Below, in pieces: positions 8,287-19,083 of a stretch of 63,079 bases of DNA. The notes beneath the pieces are model-generated. The model made no database searches, had not been told where the DNA came from, and saw only the letters and a program-made list of their open reading frames with translations. Source of the DNA: an uncultured Clostridia bacterium (GTDB lineage: Bacteria > Bacillota > Clostridia > Oscillospirales > Ruminococcaceae). The first letter of the stretch is position 1, and each line of letters starts with the position of its first letter. The stretch is taken from NCBI GenBank assembly GCA_944386285.1, contig CALXAM010000017.1:1-63079 (forward strand). The letters are read 5' to 3'. A program made the translations under genes and the position numbers.

Positions 8287-8323
8287 CCTTGGTTTGAGAG
8301 AAGAAAAAGGGAGACATTATTTT

Positions 8324-9991
8324 ATGACGAAAAAAGCAAAACGTGTCCTTTCGATCGTTGGCATCGCAGTGATTGTGTTGGGACTTTATATCTTTTTTAC
8401 AGCGCCGAATATGAATCCGCTCTATGCGGAGGGTGCAATGTTCTGGCTCATCCTTTTGACGATTGCGGTGGTTGCATTTGCAGTGCTGCGGTTTAAAAAT
8501 CCGGTGTCGCAAGTAGCAAACGGGAAGGAAGTCAAATTTGACTTTGACGGATTTCCGATCAAATGGGTGGTTGGAATTTTAGCCATTTGCTGGGGTGTGT
8601 ATTTTCTTGTCTATCTGATTTTTAACCCTTTATTTTTCTGGGGAAGCTATCGTGACCAGATGGCAGAGCCTGAGGTCAAGGAGTTTACCTCTGAAATTCA
8701 AACAACCGATTTAAGTCAGGTTCCGGTTGTTGACCGCGAGCTTGCACAGACATTAGCGGACAAAAAACTTGGTGAAAAGCCGTCGCTCGGCAGTCAGGTT
8801 GTACTGGGTGAGCCGACCATTCAAACAGTGGACGGAAAACTTGTATGGGTGGTGCCGCTGCATCATTCCGGTTTCTTTAAATGGCTTGCGAATATGGACG
8901 GCGCTGCCGGTTATATCGTTGTGTCTGCAACCGATATGAAAGATGTGCAGTATGTAGACAGCTACAAGATTAAAATTCAGCCGGATTCATATTTCATGGA
9001 CGATTTGACACGTACCGCGCGTTTTAAAGGCGGTTTGTTTGACGGCATCACCGACTATTCCTTTGAGCTGGATGACGACGGACATCCGTATTGGGTTGTG
9101 ACAACCTATCGGAATACCTGCGGTTTTTCCCTGCCGGAGGCTGACGGTGTCATTTTGGTAGACGCACAGACAGGCGATACACAGAAATATGCAATGGATG
9201 AAGTGCCAGAGTGGATTGACCGTGTGCAGCCGGAGGACTTTATCCTCGCACAGATCAATAATAAGGGACAATATGTCCATGGTATTTTCAATTTCTCGAA
9301 CAAGGATAAATACGAAGCGTCGGAAGGTTCCGCGATCATCTACAATAACGGCAACTGCTATCTCGTCACAGGCATTACAAGCGTAGGCGTTGACGAGAGT
9401 ACCACCGGCTTTATGATGGTGGATATGGTCACAAAAGAACCGACGCTCTATCGCATCGGCGGCGCGACAGAGTCGGCTGCTATGCAGTCAGCAGAAGGCA
9501 AGGTGCAGGACCTCGGCTATGATGCAAGTTTCCCGATTATCATGAATGTGGACGGTCATCCGACCTATTTTATGACGCTCAAAGACAGTGCACGTCTTGT
9601 GAAAAAATATACGTTTGTCAGTGTCAAAGATTATATGATTGTCGGAATCGGTGACACCATGACGCAGGCGTATGAGGATTATAAAACGGTGATGGCGAAT
9701 ACCGACAATACACCGCTTGATCAGGAGGAACAGGCACAGGCGGAGGAAAAAACGGTAACCGGTACGGTTTCGCGTATTAACTTTACGGTGCAGGACGGAA
9801 AAACCGTTTACTATCTGACATTAAACGAAACAGGCGCACAGATCTATCAGGTATCGATGAACCTTTCGGATATGCTGACGCTGACACAGCAGGGCGATGC
9901 GGTTTCGCTCACCTACGTGGTCGCACAGGAAGAAGGGCAGACCGTACAGGTCACTGTGTTTGAGAATCAAACGATGACGTCCGGCTCCTAA
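8324..9991 (+). CDS. Large membrane-anchored protein with extracellular region, unknown function
   Basis: About 555 residues. Three hydrophobic segments lie within the first 110 residues (about 6-24, 34-54, 82-104), and the rest is a large soluble region, probably outside the cell. That region has repeated blocks in the style of PepSY/YkvI-like beta-alpha units (ending GDTQKYAMDEVPEWIDRV and similar) and ends in an OB-like beta domain after an acidic Gln/Glu-rich linker near 475-485. The first ATG in frame (8294) has no ribosome binding site. The ATG at 8324 follows AAAGGGAG and is preferred. Family not recognised with confidence. Confidence 0.7.
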   Translation: MTKKAKRVLSIVGIAVIVLGLYIFFTAPNMNPLYAEGAMFWLILLTIAVVAFAVLRFKNPVSQVANGKEVKFDFDGFPIKWVVGILAICWGVYFLVYLIFNPLFFWGSYRDQMAEPEVKEFTSEIQTTDLSQVPVVDRELAQTLADKKLGEKPSLGSQVVLGEPTIQTVDGKLVWVVPLHHSGFFKWLANMDGAAGYIVVSATDMKDVQYVDSYKIKIQPDSYFMDDLTRTARFKGGLFDGITDYSFELDDDGHPYWVVTTYRNTCGFSLPEADGVILVDAQTGDTQKYAMDEVPEWIDRVQPEDFILAQINNKGQYVHGIFNFSNKDKYEASEGSAIIYNNGNCYLVTGITSVGVDESTTGFMMVDMVTKEPTLYRIGGATESAAMQSAEGKVQDLGYDASFPIIMNVDGHPTYFMTLKDSARLVKKYTFVSVKDYMIVGIGDTMTQAYEDYKTVMANTDNTPLDQEEQAQAEEKTVTGTVSRINFTVQDGKTVYYLTLNETGAQIYQVSMNLSDMLTLTQQGDAVSLTYVVAQEEGQTVQVTVFENQTMTSGS

Positions 9992-10011
9992 ATCGAAACG
10001 AGAATCAAAGA

Positions 10012-10044
10012 AAAAAAGGAAGTGCAGATTGCACTTCCTTTTTT
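10012..10044 (+). terminator. Intrinsic terminator
   Basis: Stem AAAAAAGGAAGTGCA / TGCACTTCCTTTTTT with a GAT loop. The symmetric tracts suggest it also ends minus-strand transcripts from tyrA. Confidence 0.9.
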
Positions 10045-10184
10045 CTTTGCGGCGTAAACGTTGAATGAAGAGGCAGAGGGGACATTTTCTGCCGTTTCGG
10101 ATAACATTTTGTTGCATAAAAAAGGTTCCGGGCGTGTGACAGAAAACAATCACAGAATTGAAACGGATTCCTTTTTTATGATCC

Positions 10185-11024
10185 CTATTCACCGAGCGAT
10201 TCTTTGATTTCGCGCCCTTGTTTGAGCAGTTTGTGCAGCGCCTGCGCGTCTTGTGTATCGAGTGCGGACTGGATGTGCGTGAGGTTTTCAATCAGCGTTC
10301 CGATTTCATTGGAGAGCGCCTCACGGTTTTCTAAAAACAGCTCCGTCCACAGCGTTGCGTTGATGCGTGCAACACGCGAAACATCCCGGTAACTGCCTGC
10401 GGAATATCCTTTGTGCATCGGACAGCGAGGACTTAGCACATACGCGCAGGCAAGCGCGTGGGGAAGCTGAGAGGTATATGCGATCATCTCGTCATGGTGT
10501 TCGGGCGTTGTCCACACAACCTGCGCAAATCCGATCTGTTTTGCAAGCTCAGCCATCGTATCCGCTGCCCATTGCGGCGCCTCACAGGGAACGAGCAGAT
10601 AACTTGCCTGACGGAACAGCGTCGCTTCGCTGACGTCAAAGCCGTTGCGCTCTTTTCCCGCCATCGGATGTCCGCCGACAAAATGAAAGCCAAGCGCTTT
10701 TGAAAGTGCGACCATTTGCGGACAAACAGCGTTTTTAATACCGCAGGCGTCCGTTACGATGCAGTCCGGGGAAACGCGATCGCCATAGGTGCGGACAAAG
10801 TCAACCGCGTCGTTCGGATAGAGGCAAAGCCATAGGATATCGACAGACGGAAGGTCCTCCGTATAACCGATGCGCTCAATCGCACCGCATGCGAGCGCTT
10901 GGTCGAGGACTTCCGGGTCACGGTCCATTCCGAGTACATGATGCGGTGTAAACGCGGATAAAGCTTTTGCGATGGATCCACCGATTAAGCCAAGACCGAC
11001 AATCAAAATGGTTTTCTCTTTCAT
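10185..11024 (-). CDS. tyrA: Prephenate dehydrogenase
   Basis: Converts prephenate to 4-hydroxyphenylpyruvate with NAD(P)+, the committed step to tyrosine. The N-terminal Rossmann motif GLGLIGGS (10-17) follows the true start at 11024, which has an AGGGAG box. An open frame runs further upstream but crosses the promoter and a terminator hairpin, so it is not coding. The GGHPMAGKE segment (about 135-143) and a His in the YTSQLPH stretch match the catalytic domain. At 279 residues it lacks an extra ACT or chorismate mutase domain. Monocistronic, behind a leader terminator. Confidence 0.92.
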   Translation of the reverse strand: MKEKTILIVGLGLIGGSIAKALSAFTPHHVLGMDRDPEVLDQALACGAIERIGYTEDLPSVDILWLCLYPNDAVDFVRTYGDRVSPDCIVTDACGIKNAVCPQMVALSKALGFHFVGGHPMAGKERNGFDVSEATLFRQASYLLVPCEAPQWAADTMAELAKQIGFAQVVWTTPEHHDEMIAYTSQLPHALACAYVLSPRCPMHKGYSAGSYRDVSRVARINATLWTELFLENREALSNEIGTLIENLTHIQSALDTQDAQALHKLLKQGREIKESLGE

Positions 11025-11052
11025 ATGGGACTCCCTGCTTTCTAAAAAGGTA

Positions 11053-11083
11053 CAAAAAAACAGCGCCGCAATCGCGACGCTGT
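11053..11083 (-). terminator. Leader terminator (candidate attenuator) upstream of tyrA
   Basis: On the minus strand ACAGCGTCGC / GCGGCGCTGT with a GATT loop and then a run of T. The single non-Watson-Crick pair is a G-U only on the minus-strand RNA. It lies between the tyrA promoter and its ribosome binding site, so transcription must read through it. A smaller AATCAA / TTGATT hairpin precedes it. Confidence 0.65.
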
Positions 11084-11109
11084 CAATCAAAGCGTGTTGA
11101 TTTTTATTC

Positions 11110-11138
11110 AGCATAAAACGCTTTTCAAAAAAAGTCAA
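11110..11138 (-). promoter_or_regulatory. Sigma-A promoter of tyrA
   Basis: On the minus strand TTGACT, a 17-base spacer, TATGCT. It lies between mntP and the leader terminator, giving an untranslated leader of about 80 bases. Confidence 0.75.
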
Positions 11139-11184
11139 GTACTTTTACGCTTTTATGTGATAAATCGCTTGAATTTTTATGATT

Positions 11185-11742
11185 TCACGACAGCCACATA
11201 TGTTCGACAAAGATTTTGATGCCGATAAAGACGAGAATCGCACCGCCCAAAAGCTGTGCTTTCGTATTTAACTTATCGCCGATCCATTCGCCTATACGCA
11301 CGGAAATCGTGCTTAACAGGAATGTGGAAACGGCAATCAGCGAAATTGCAAGCAGGATGTTGACAGCGGAAGCCGCGAAGCTGATACCGACCGCCAGCGC
11401 ATCAATGCTTGTAGCAATCGCCTGCATGAACAGCATCCACATGCCAAACGGCTTTACAGAACAGGCTTCTTCGCCCTTGAATCCGTCAACGATCATTTTG
11501 CCGCCAATAAAGCAGAGCAGAATGAGTGCGATCCAGTGGTCAAACGCGGCAATCTGCGCGTAAAACAGCGAGCCGGTCAGATAGCCGATGAGCGGCATGA
11601 GTCCCTGAAACAGACCGAATGCAAACGCAATCAAAAAGGTGGTGCGCCATTTTGGTTTATAGCACATACCGTTCGTCATGGACACGGCGCAAGCATCCAT
11701 TGAAAGACCGATGCCGATTAAAATGAGTTCAAAAATCCCCAT
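11185..11742 (-). CDS. mntP: Manganese efflux pump MntP
   Basis: A 185-residue protein of six predicted membrane spans with the family's paired Asp motifs: GLSMDACAVS near 13-22 in the first half and ATSIDALAVG in the second. It exports Mn(II) and protects against manganese excess. Translation probably follows tgt with a 21-base gap. The yybP-ykoY manganese riboswitch that often precedes mntP is absent, so expression likely follows the queA-tgt promoter. Confidence 0.92.
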   Translation of the reverse strand: MGIFELILIGIGLSMDACAVSMTNGMCYKPKWRTTFLIAFAFGLFQGLMPLIGYLTGSLFYAQIAAFDHWIALILLCFIGGKMIVDGFKGEEACSVKPFGMWMLFMQAIATSIDALAVGISFAASAVNILLAISLIAVSTFLLSTISVRIGEWIGDKLNTKAQLLGGAILVFIGIKIFVEHMWLS

Positions 11743-11763
11743 AGATGTATTCCTTTCCGTTTG

Positions 11764-13936
<2,173 letters not shown>

Positions 13937-14037
13937 AAAGGCGTCCTTTCTAAAAAAGTGTGCGCGTATAAAATACACATGTGTTTATTGAACAGAAAAT
14001 CCGAAAAAACAGCCGGTTCTTTCATGGATTTCATTGG

Positions 14038-14066
14038 TTGACAATTCACGTGTGGGGTGGTATGAT
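14038..14066 (+). promoter_or_regulatory. Sigma-A promoter of asd-dapA
   Basis: Consensus TTGACA, a 17-base spacer, TATGAT. It drives a leader of about 320 bases that contains the lysine riboswitch. Confidence 0.85.
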
Positions 14067-14095
14067 AAAGCAGACACAAAAGAAAAAATGAATCG

Positions 14096-14258
14096 GATAG
14101 AGGCCGCGGATTTCATCAGTATCTGTGCACAGGCTGCCAAGCCGTTTGACGGTACAGTGAAAGGGAAATTCGCCGAAGGTGCGCCGCCGGCAGCGGCAGC
14201 CTGATCCGGAACGTGAATAATGTCCGGATTGTCATCATACATATGGTGGAGAGCTATC
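14096..14258 (+). promoter_or_regulatory. Lysine riboswitch (L box)
   Basis: Conserved landmarks occur in order. The 5' P1 strand is GATAGAGG, followed by AGTA in the first junction strand, then the AGGGAAATTCGCCGAAG core, a GC-rich hairpin, a CCGGA/TCCGG arm, and the 3' P1 strand GGAGAGCTATC, which pairs with the 5' strand. Lysine binding should stabilise P1 and favour the downstream terminator, shutting off asd and dapA. Confidence 0.95.
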
Positions 14259-14318
14259 GGCTATTTTTTTGATCGAAAACAGATAGTCAACACGTTTTCT
14301 ATTATAGTATACGACAGG

Positions 14319-14340
14319 CCGGTTTTCAACCGGTTTTTTT
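14319..14340 (+). terminator. Riboswitch-controlled terminator
   Basis: CCGGTT / AACCGG with a TTC loop, extended by two possible G-U pairs, and then a run of seven T. A GATAG at 14282-14286 could pair with the CTATC of P1 as part of an antiterminator; that pairing is inferred. Confidence 0.75.
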
Positions 14341-14390
14341 GTTATCCGGAGAGATTTTTCCGAAAACCAATTTTGAGGAGGTTGTTTTTA

Positions 14391-15473
14391 ATGAAACAGT
14401 TTAACGTAGGAATTATCGGTGCAACCGGCATGGTGGGTCAGCGTTTTGCCATTTTGCTCGCGGAGCATCCGTGGTTTCATGTCAAGGTGCTTGCGGCGTC
14501 TTCCCGCAGCGCAGGCAAAACATATAAAGAGGCGGTCGGCGCACGCTGGGCAATGAAAAAGCCGATCCCGTCGTTTATGGAAGATATGGTCGTTTTGGAT
14601 GCAACCGCTGATATTGAAACGATTGCGTCGAGCGTTGACTTTGTGTTCTGCGCTGTCGATATGAAAAAAGACGAGATCAAAGCGCTCGAGGAAGCATATG
14701 CAAAAGCAGAGTGCCCGGTCATTTCCAATAACTCTGCAAACCGCTTTACACCGGACGTCCCGATGATTATTCCTGAGATCAACGACGATCATGCAGAAGT
14801 CATCGCCGCACAGCGCAAACGTCTGGGCACAAAACGCGGCTTTATCGCTGTGAAATCAAACTGCTCGCTGCAAAGCTACGTGCCGGCGCTTCATCCGCTC
14901 ATGAAAGACTTTGAAGTGACCGAAGCGCTCGCTTGTACCTATCAGGCAATTTCCGGCGCAGGCAAAACGTTTGAAACATTCCCGGAGATCGTCGACAACG
15001 TCATTCCATACATCGGCGGCGAGGAGGAAAAGAGCGAGAAAGAACCGCTCAAAATCTGGGGCAAAGTGGAAAACGGCGAGATCGTATGCGCATCTTCTCC
15101 GGCAATCACCACACAGTGTCTGCGTGTTCCGGTGAGCGACGGTCACATGGCAGCAGTCTTTGTTCGTTTTAAAAACAAACCGACCATCGAGCAGATCAAA
15201 GAGAAATGGGCAACCTTTGCCGGTGCACCGCAGGAGCTCTCCCTGCCGAGCGCACCAAAACAGTTCTTACATTACTATGAGGAAGACAATCGTCCGCAGA
15301 CAAAGCTTGACCGCGATACCGAAAACGGGATGGCGGTTCATATCGGAAGACTGCGCGAGGACAGCCAGTACGACTATAAATTTGTGTGCCTGTCGCACAA
15401 CACCGTCCGCGGCGCAGCAGGCGGCGCAGTGCTCATGGCAGAGCTGTTGGCTGCAAAAGGTTATCTCGACTAA
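14391..15473 (+). CDS. asd: Aspartate-semialdehyde dehydrogenase
   Basis: NADPH-dependent reduction of aspartyl phosphate to aspartate semialdehyde, the branch point to lysine, diaminopimelate, threonine and methionine. The dinucleotide motif GATGMVGQ (10-17) and the catalytic Cys158 in SNCSLQ are present. The sequence is of the archaeal/fungal-type Asd subgroup, 360 residues. A GAGGAGG box precedes the start; upstream in-frame codons lie inside the riboswitch leader and are non-coding. Followed by dapA after about 70 bases. Confidence 0.95.
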   Translation: MKQFNVGIIGATGMVGQRFAILLAEHPWFHVKVLAASSRSAGKTYKEAVGARWAMKKPIPSFMEDMVVLDATADIETIASSVDFVFCAVDMKKDEIKALEEAYAKAECPVISNNSANRFTPDVPMIIPEINDDHAEVIAAQRKRLGTKRGFIAVKSNCSLQSYVPALHPLMKDFEVTEALACTYQAISGAGKTFETFPEIVDNVIPYIGGEEEKSEKEPLKIWGKVENGEIVCASSPAITTQCLRVPVSDGHMAAVFVRFKNKPTIEQIKEKWATFAGAPQELSLPSAPKQFLHYYEEDNRPQTKLDRDTENGMAVHIGRLREDSQYDYKFVCLSHNTVRGAAGGAVLMAELLAAKGYLD

Positions 15474-15544
15474 TCGGAAACCTCCGCGCAGTCATCGCAT
15501 AAAATAGAAAGAATACGATAACAAAAGAAAAGAGGGAGCTTGCA

Positions 15545-16435
15545 GTGAAGAAAGAGATTTTCTCCGGCGCAGGCGTTGCGATCGTCACGCCAATGCATCC
15601 GGACGGATCGATTCACTATGAAAAACTCGGTCAGATGATCGACTGGCAGATCGAGAACCATACCGATGCCATTGTCATCTGCGGAACGACCGGCGAGTCC
15701 GCGTGCATGACCGATCAGGAACATATCGACTGCATCGAATTTGCGGTGAAACATACGGCAGGACGTGTACCGGTAATTGCCGGCGCCGGCAGCAACGATA
15801 CTGCCTATGCCGTCCAGCTTTCCAAAGAGGCAAAACAGCTTGGTGCGGATGCGCTGTTACACGTCACACCGTACTATAACAAAACGTCGCAGAAAGGATT
15901 GATCGCGCATTTTACCACGATCGCTGATGCAACCGATCTGCCGATCATCCTGTATAATGTGCCGAGCCGTACCGGTGTGAATATCAAGCCGGAAACGTAT
16001 GTACAGCTTGCAAAACATCCGAATATTGTCGCGGCAAAAGAGGCAAGCGGCAACATTTCGCAGGTCGCACAAATAAAAGCGCTGTGCGGCGATGACCTCG
16101 ACCTTTACTCGGGCAACGACGACCAGATCGTTCCGCTTCTGTCGCTTGGCGCAAAAGGCGTCATCTCCGTACTGTCGAACGTCATGCCGAAAGAAACGCA
16201 CGATATCTGCGCACTGTTCTTTGAGGGAAAGGTGAAGGAGTCGGCGGCACTCCAATTAAAACTTCTCGACCTCATCAATCATCTGTTTATGGATGTAAAC
16301 CCGATTCCGGTGAAAGCCGCGATGAATCTGATGGGCTTTGATGTGGGCGAATGCCGTCTGCCGCTCGTTTCGATGGACGATGCACAAATTGGTGTGCTCC
16401 GTGAATCGATGAAACAGGCGGGATTGCTTGCATAA
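15545..16435 (+). CDS. dapA: 4-hydroxy-tetrahydrodipicolinate synthase
   Basis: Condenses pyruvate with aspartate semialdehyde, the first dedicated step to diaminopimelate and lysine. Schiff-base Lys165 in AAKEAS, the catalytic Tyr in LYNVPSRTG, and the GTTGES motif near 43-48 are all present. The 296 residues match the family. Regulated with asd through the lysine riboswitch, and followed by a terminator that separates it from dapB. Confidence 0.96.
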   Translation: MKKEIFSGAGVAIVTPMHPDGSIHYEKLGQMIDWQIENHTDAIVICGTTGESACMTDQEHIDCIEFAVKHTAGRVPVIAGAGSNDTAYAVQLSKEAKQLGADALLHVTPYYNKTSQKGLIAHFTTIADATDLPIILYNVPSRTGVNIKPETYVQLAKHPNIVAAKEASGNISQVAQIKALCGDDLDLYSGNDDQIVPLLSLGAKGVISVLSNVMPKETHDICALFFEGKVKESAALQLKLLDLINHLFMDVNPIPVKAAMNLMGFDVGECRLPLVSMDDAQIGVLRESMKQAGLLA

Positions 16436-16450
16436 CTAATAAATTGCGAA

Positions 16451-16496
16451 AAAACTGCACACAGTCGGACGTTTTGTTTGAACTGTGTGCAGTTTT
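16451..16496 (+). terminator. Terminator between dapA and dapB
   Basis: Long stem AAAACTGCACACAGT / ACTGTGTGCAGTTTT with a 16-base loop. The 3' arm overlaps the next promoter, so termination and re-initiation are packed together. Confidence 0.8.
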
Positions 16497-16506
16497 ATGT
16501 TATACT
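16478..16506 (+). promoter_or_regulatory. Sigma-A promoter of dapB
   Basis: TTGAAC, a 17-base spacer, TATACT, overlapping the dapA terminator. It gives dapB expression independent of the lysine riboswitch. Confidence 0.75.
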
Positions 16507-16543
16507 GGTCGCAAACGGACGAAAAAGAAAGGAATGACGAAAA

Positions 16544-17320
16544 ATGACACGTGTTTTGTTGTGCGGCGCCAACGGAAAAATGGGCCATGTGATCCGCAGC
16601 TGTGTATCGCAGCGGGACGATATGGAGATTGTCGCGGGCGTCGATTTGAATACAGCGGGAACCGAATTCCCGATCTATGCTTCGATTGATGAGGTGACGG
16701 AAACGGCCGATGTGATCATCGACTTTTCGAATCCGGCACTGCTCGATTCACTGCTTGCATATGCGAAACGGACACATACCCCGCTTGTTGCGGCAACCAC
16801 CGGATATTCTGCGGAGCAGACTGCTGCGATCAAAGTGGCTGCCAATGAGGTGGCAGTGTTCTTTACATTTAATATGTCGCTGGGTGTCAATCTCTTGCAG
16901 TCGCTTGCAAAACAGGCGGCGCGCGTACTTGGCGGACAGTTCGACATCGAAATCATCGAGAAACACCACAATCAGAAAGTGGACGCGCCGTCCGGAACGG
17001 CGATCATGCTCGCAGAGTCCATTAACGAGGCACTGAAAACCCCGTATGAACTTGTGTATGACCGTCATTCCCGCCGTGAAAAACGGCCGGTGAATGAAAT
17101 CGGTATGCACGCTATCCGCGGCGGTACGATTGTCGGCGAACATGAGATTCTGTTCGCGGGACGCGATGAGCAGATTTCGTTAAAGCATACGGCAACCTCA
17201 AAAGAGGTGTTTGCAGTGGGCGCTGTCAATGCGGCATCGTTTTTGGCAAGCTGCAAACCGGGGCTTTATACGATGCAGGATTTGCTTCAATCAACCGGCA
17301 ATAAGGAGGATAACGCATGA
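16544..17320 (+). CDS. dapB: 4-hydroxy-tetrahydrodipicolinate reductase
   Basis: Second dedicated step to diaminopimelate, using NAD(P)H. N-terminal GANGKMG (8-14) binds the dinucleotide. The EKHHNQKVDAPSGTA block (about 138-152) supplies the catalytic His and Lys. 258 residues, normal for the family. Overlaps the start of the CapA gene by four bases (ATGA), so the two are translationally coupled. Confidence 0.96.
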   Translation: MTRVLLCGANGKMGHVIRSCVSQRDDMEIVAGVDLNTAGTEFPIYASIDEVTETADVIIDFSNPALLDSLLAYAKRTHTPLVAATTGYSAEQTAAIKVAANEVAVFFTFNMSLGVNLLQSLAKQAARVLGGQFDIEIIEKHHNQKVDAPSGTAIMLAESINEALKTPYELVYDRHSRREKRPVNEIGMHAIRGGTIVGEHEILFAGRDEQISLKHTATSKEVFAVGAVNAASFLASCKPGLYTMQDLLQSTGNKEDNA

Positions 17321-18558
17321 AGCTCAGACATCAAAAAAATGCGCGTTCGAAAAAGCCAGTGGTGATCGTGCTGATTGTCGTGCTCGTTTTGCTGTTGGCA
17401 GGCGGTGCGGTGTTCGGTGCGATGGTGCTGTTAAACAAAGACGCAGTTCCGGCAGGACCGGCGGATGCGGAATCCTCCGTATCGTCCGAGGAGTCGTCGG
17501 AACCGATTCCGGAGCCAACCTCCGCACGGCTCATTGGCTTTGGCGACGATCTGATTCATGTTTCGATTTTTAAACAGGCGAAAGCGCGTGCAACCGATGG
17601 CGGCTATGATTTTTCATATGCGTATGAGCCGGTCAAAAATCTTGTAAACCTTGCAGACATCGCTTCAATCAATCAGGAAACGGTGATGGCGGAAGGCGTA
17701 GAGCCTTCCGGTTATCCGCTGTTTAACTCGCCGCAGGATCTTGCGTATTGCCTTGCGGACATGGGCTTTGACCTTGTCAACGTGGCGAATAACCACTCGC
17801 TCGATCAGCGCGCAAGCGGCTTACAATCGACACTTGAGCTGTGGAACAGCATCGATTCGGTTCAGACGACCGGCGCTTACTTAAATGAAGAGGATTACAG
17901 CAACATCCGTTCGATTGAGAAAAACGGCATCACGTTCGGTTTTATCGGTATGACAGAGCTTACAAACGGCTTATCGCTGCCGGATGACACAGAGCTGATT
18001 TTGCTGAGGACACAAAACGAAGAAGCGGTGAAAGCAAGAATCGAAGAGGCACGCGAAAAATTTGATGTCGTCGTGGTCAATGTTCACTGGGGCGTTGAAT
18101 ATACATTTACTCCAACGGATTATCAGCGTGAGTTTGCGCAAAAGCTTGCCGATTGGGGTGCAGATATCATTATCGGTCACCATCCGCACGTCATTCAGCC
18201 GGTGGAATGGGTGGAGCGTACGGATGGCAGCGGCAAAGCGCTTGTTGTCTTTTCGCTCGGCAACTTCATTTCCACACAGGAGATGGGTGCAACGATGATC
18301 GGCGGCGCGCTGGACGTTACAGTGGAAAAGGAATATGAAAACAACACCGTTTCCATTAAAGAAGCGCGGTTTATTCCGCTTGTCACACATTACGGTTACG
18401 GCAAATCGGATGTGCGTGTCTATCCGCTTGACCAATATACCGACGAGCTTGCGGCAAAGCACGGCATTCATCAGCATGTCAGCCGGTTTGATCTTGATTA
18501 TATTAACGAGACGGTTGCTTCGGTCATTGACGAGTCGTTCTTAACGCCATACCAGTAA
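17317..18558 (+). CDS. CapA/PgsA-family protein (membrane-anchored)
   Basis: A 413-residue protein with a basic N-terminus, one membrane span (about 14-36), an acidic Ser/Glu-rich linker and an extracellular CapA domain with a calcineurin-like fold. The diagnostic blocks GDD, NQE, NVANNHSLD, VNVHWG and IIGHHPHVIQPVEW appear in order. The domain is known from poly-gamma-glutamate capsule synthesis, but most Clostridial copies stand alone and their function is unknown. Coupling to dapB suggests a wall-related role; this is inference. Confidence 0.85.
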   Translation: MKLRHQKNARSKKPVVIVLIVVLVLLLAGGAVFGAMVLLNKDAVPAGPADAESSVSSEESSEPIPEPTSARLIGFGDDLIHVSIFKQAKARATDGGYDFSYAYEPVKNLVNLADIASINQETVMAEGVEPSGYPLFNSPQDLAYCLADMGFDLVNVANNHSLDQRASGLQSTLELWNSIDSVQTTGAYLNEEDYSNIRSIEKNGITFGFIGMTELTNGLSLPDDTELILLRTQNEEAVKARIEEAREKFDVVVVNVHWGVEYTFTPTDYQREFAQKLADWGADIIIGHHPHVIQPVEWVERTDGSGKALVVFSLGNFISTQEMGATMIGGALDVTVEKEYENNTVSIKEARFIPLVTHYGYGKSDVRVYPLDQYTDELAAKHGIHQHVSRFDLDYINETVASVIDESFLTPYQ

Positions 18559-18584
18559 ACCGTCAAAAAAGGGAGGGTTTATCC

Positions 18585-19043
18585 ATGCATGTGATCCATG
18601 AAGTGTATTTTACCGAAAATGTCGCGGTGCTGTCGTTTGACAATGCGCCGGCCAACAGTCATTTTTTAAGCGAGCTGTTTTGCAGTGTAGCAAAGGCAGG
18701 CGTCAATGTGGATATGATTTCGCAGACGGCGCCCAAAGGAGAAAAAAACACGATTTCGTTCACCGTTGCAGACGAAATGGTGCCGACTGTGCTCAAAGTG
18801 GCAGCGTCACTGTCTGCAAAAATGCGGCCGATGGTATCGACCGGCAATGTTAAAATTGCACTCTATGGTGAGGAAATGCCGAGTAAGGTGGGCGTTGCAG
18901 CAGAGGCGTTTGCGTTGTTAAGCGAGGCAAACATTGATATTTTGCTCATTACCACTTCGGAAGTGGATATCTCGCTTGTGGTGCGCAGCGCCCAGAGCGA
19001 CCGCGCGTATGAAATTTTAAAAAAAGCGTATCAAAAAGCATAA
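18585..19043 (+). CDS. Stand-alone tandem ACT-domain protein, aspartokinase-regulatory-like
   Basis: 152 residues that resemble the C-terminal regulatory half of aspartate kinase: a first ACT unit (about 8-75, including the KAGVNVDMISQ helix) and a second (about 88-150, including the SEANIDILLITTSEVDISLVV segment). No kinase domain is attached, and no lysC is in the window. In several bacteria the aspartokinase beta subunit is just this piece. Its place after dapB and CapA fits lysine or threonine sensing in the aspartate pathway. Partner and ligand are inferred. Confidence 0.75.
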   Translation: MHVIHEVYFTENVAVLSFDNAPANSHFLSELFCSVAKAGVNVDMISQTAPKGEKNTISFTVADEMVPTVLKVAASLSAKMRPMVSTGNVKIALYGEEMPSKVGVAAEAFALLSEANIDILLITTSEVDISLVVRSAQSDRAYEILKKAYQKA

Positions 19044-19050
19044 AAAATAT

Positions 19051-19079
19051 TTGACAAGTACCACTTGACATGATAAAAT
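19051..19079 (+). promoter_or_regulatory. Sigma-A promoter of rplU operon
   Basis: Consensus TTGACA, a 17-base spacer, TAAAAT. Confidence 0.8.
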
Positions 19080-19083
19080 AATA

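Noticed and set aside
11025..11138. An upstream extension of tyrA or an aromatic leader peptide containing Phe-Phe
   Set aside because: Its ATG codons overlap or precede the -10 element of the tyrA promoter, so they would not be in the transcript, and the frame runs through the terminator hairpin.
11743..11763. A manganese (yybP-ykoY) riboswitch before mntP
   Set aside because: Only 21 bases separate tgt and mntP, too few for the aptamer.
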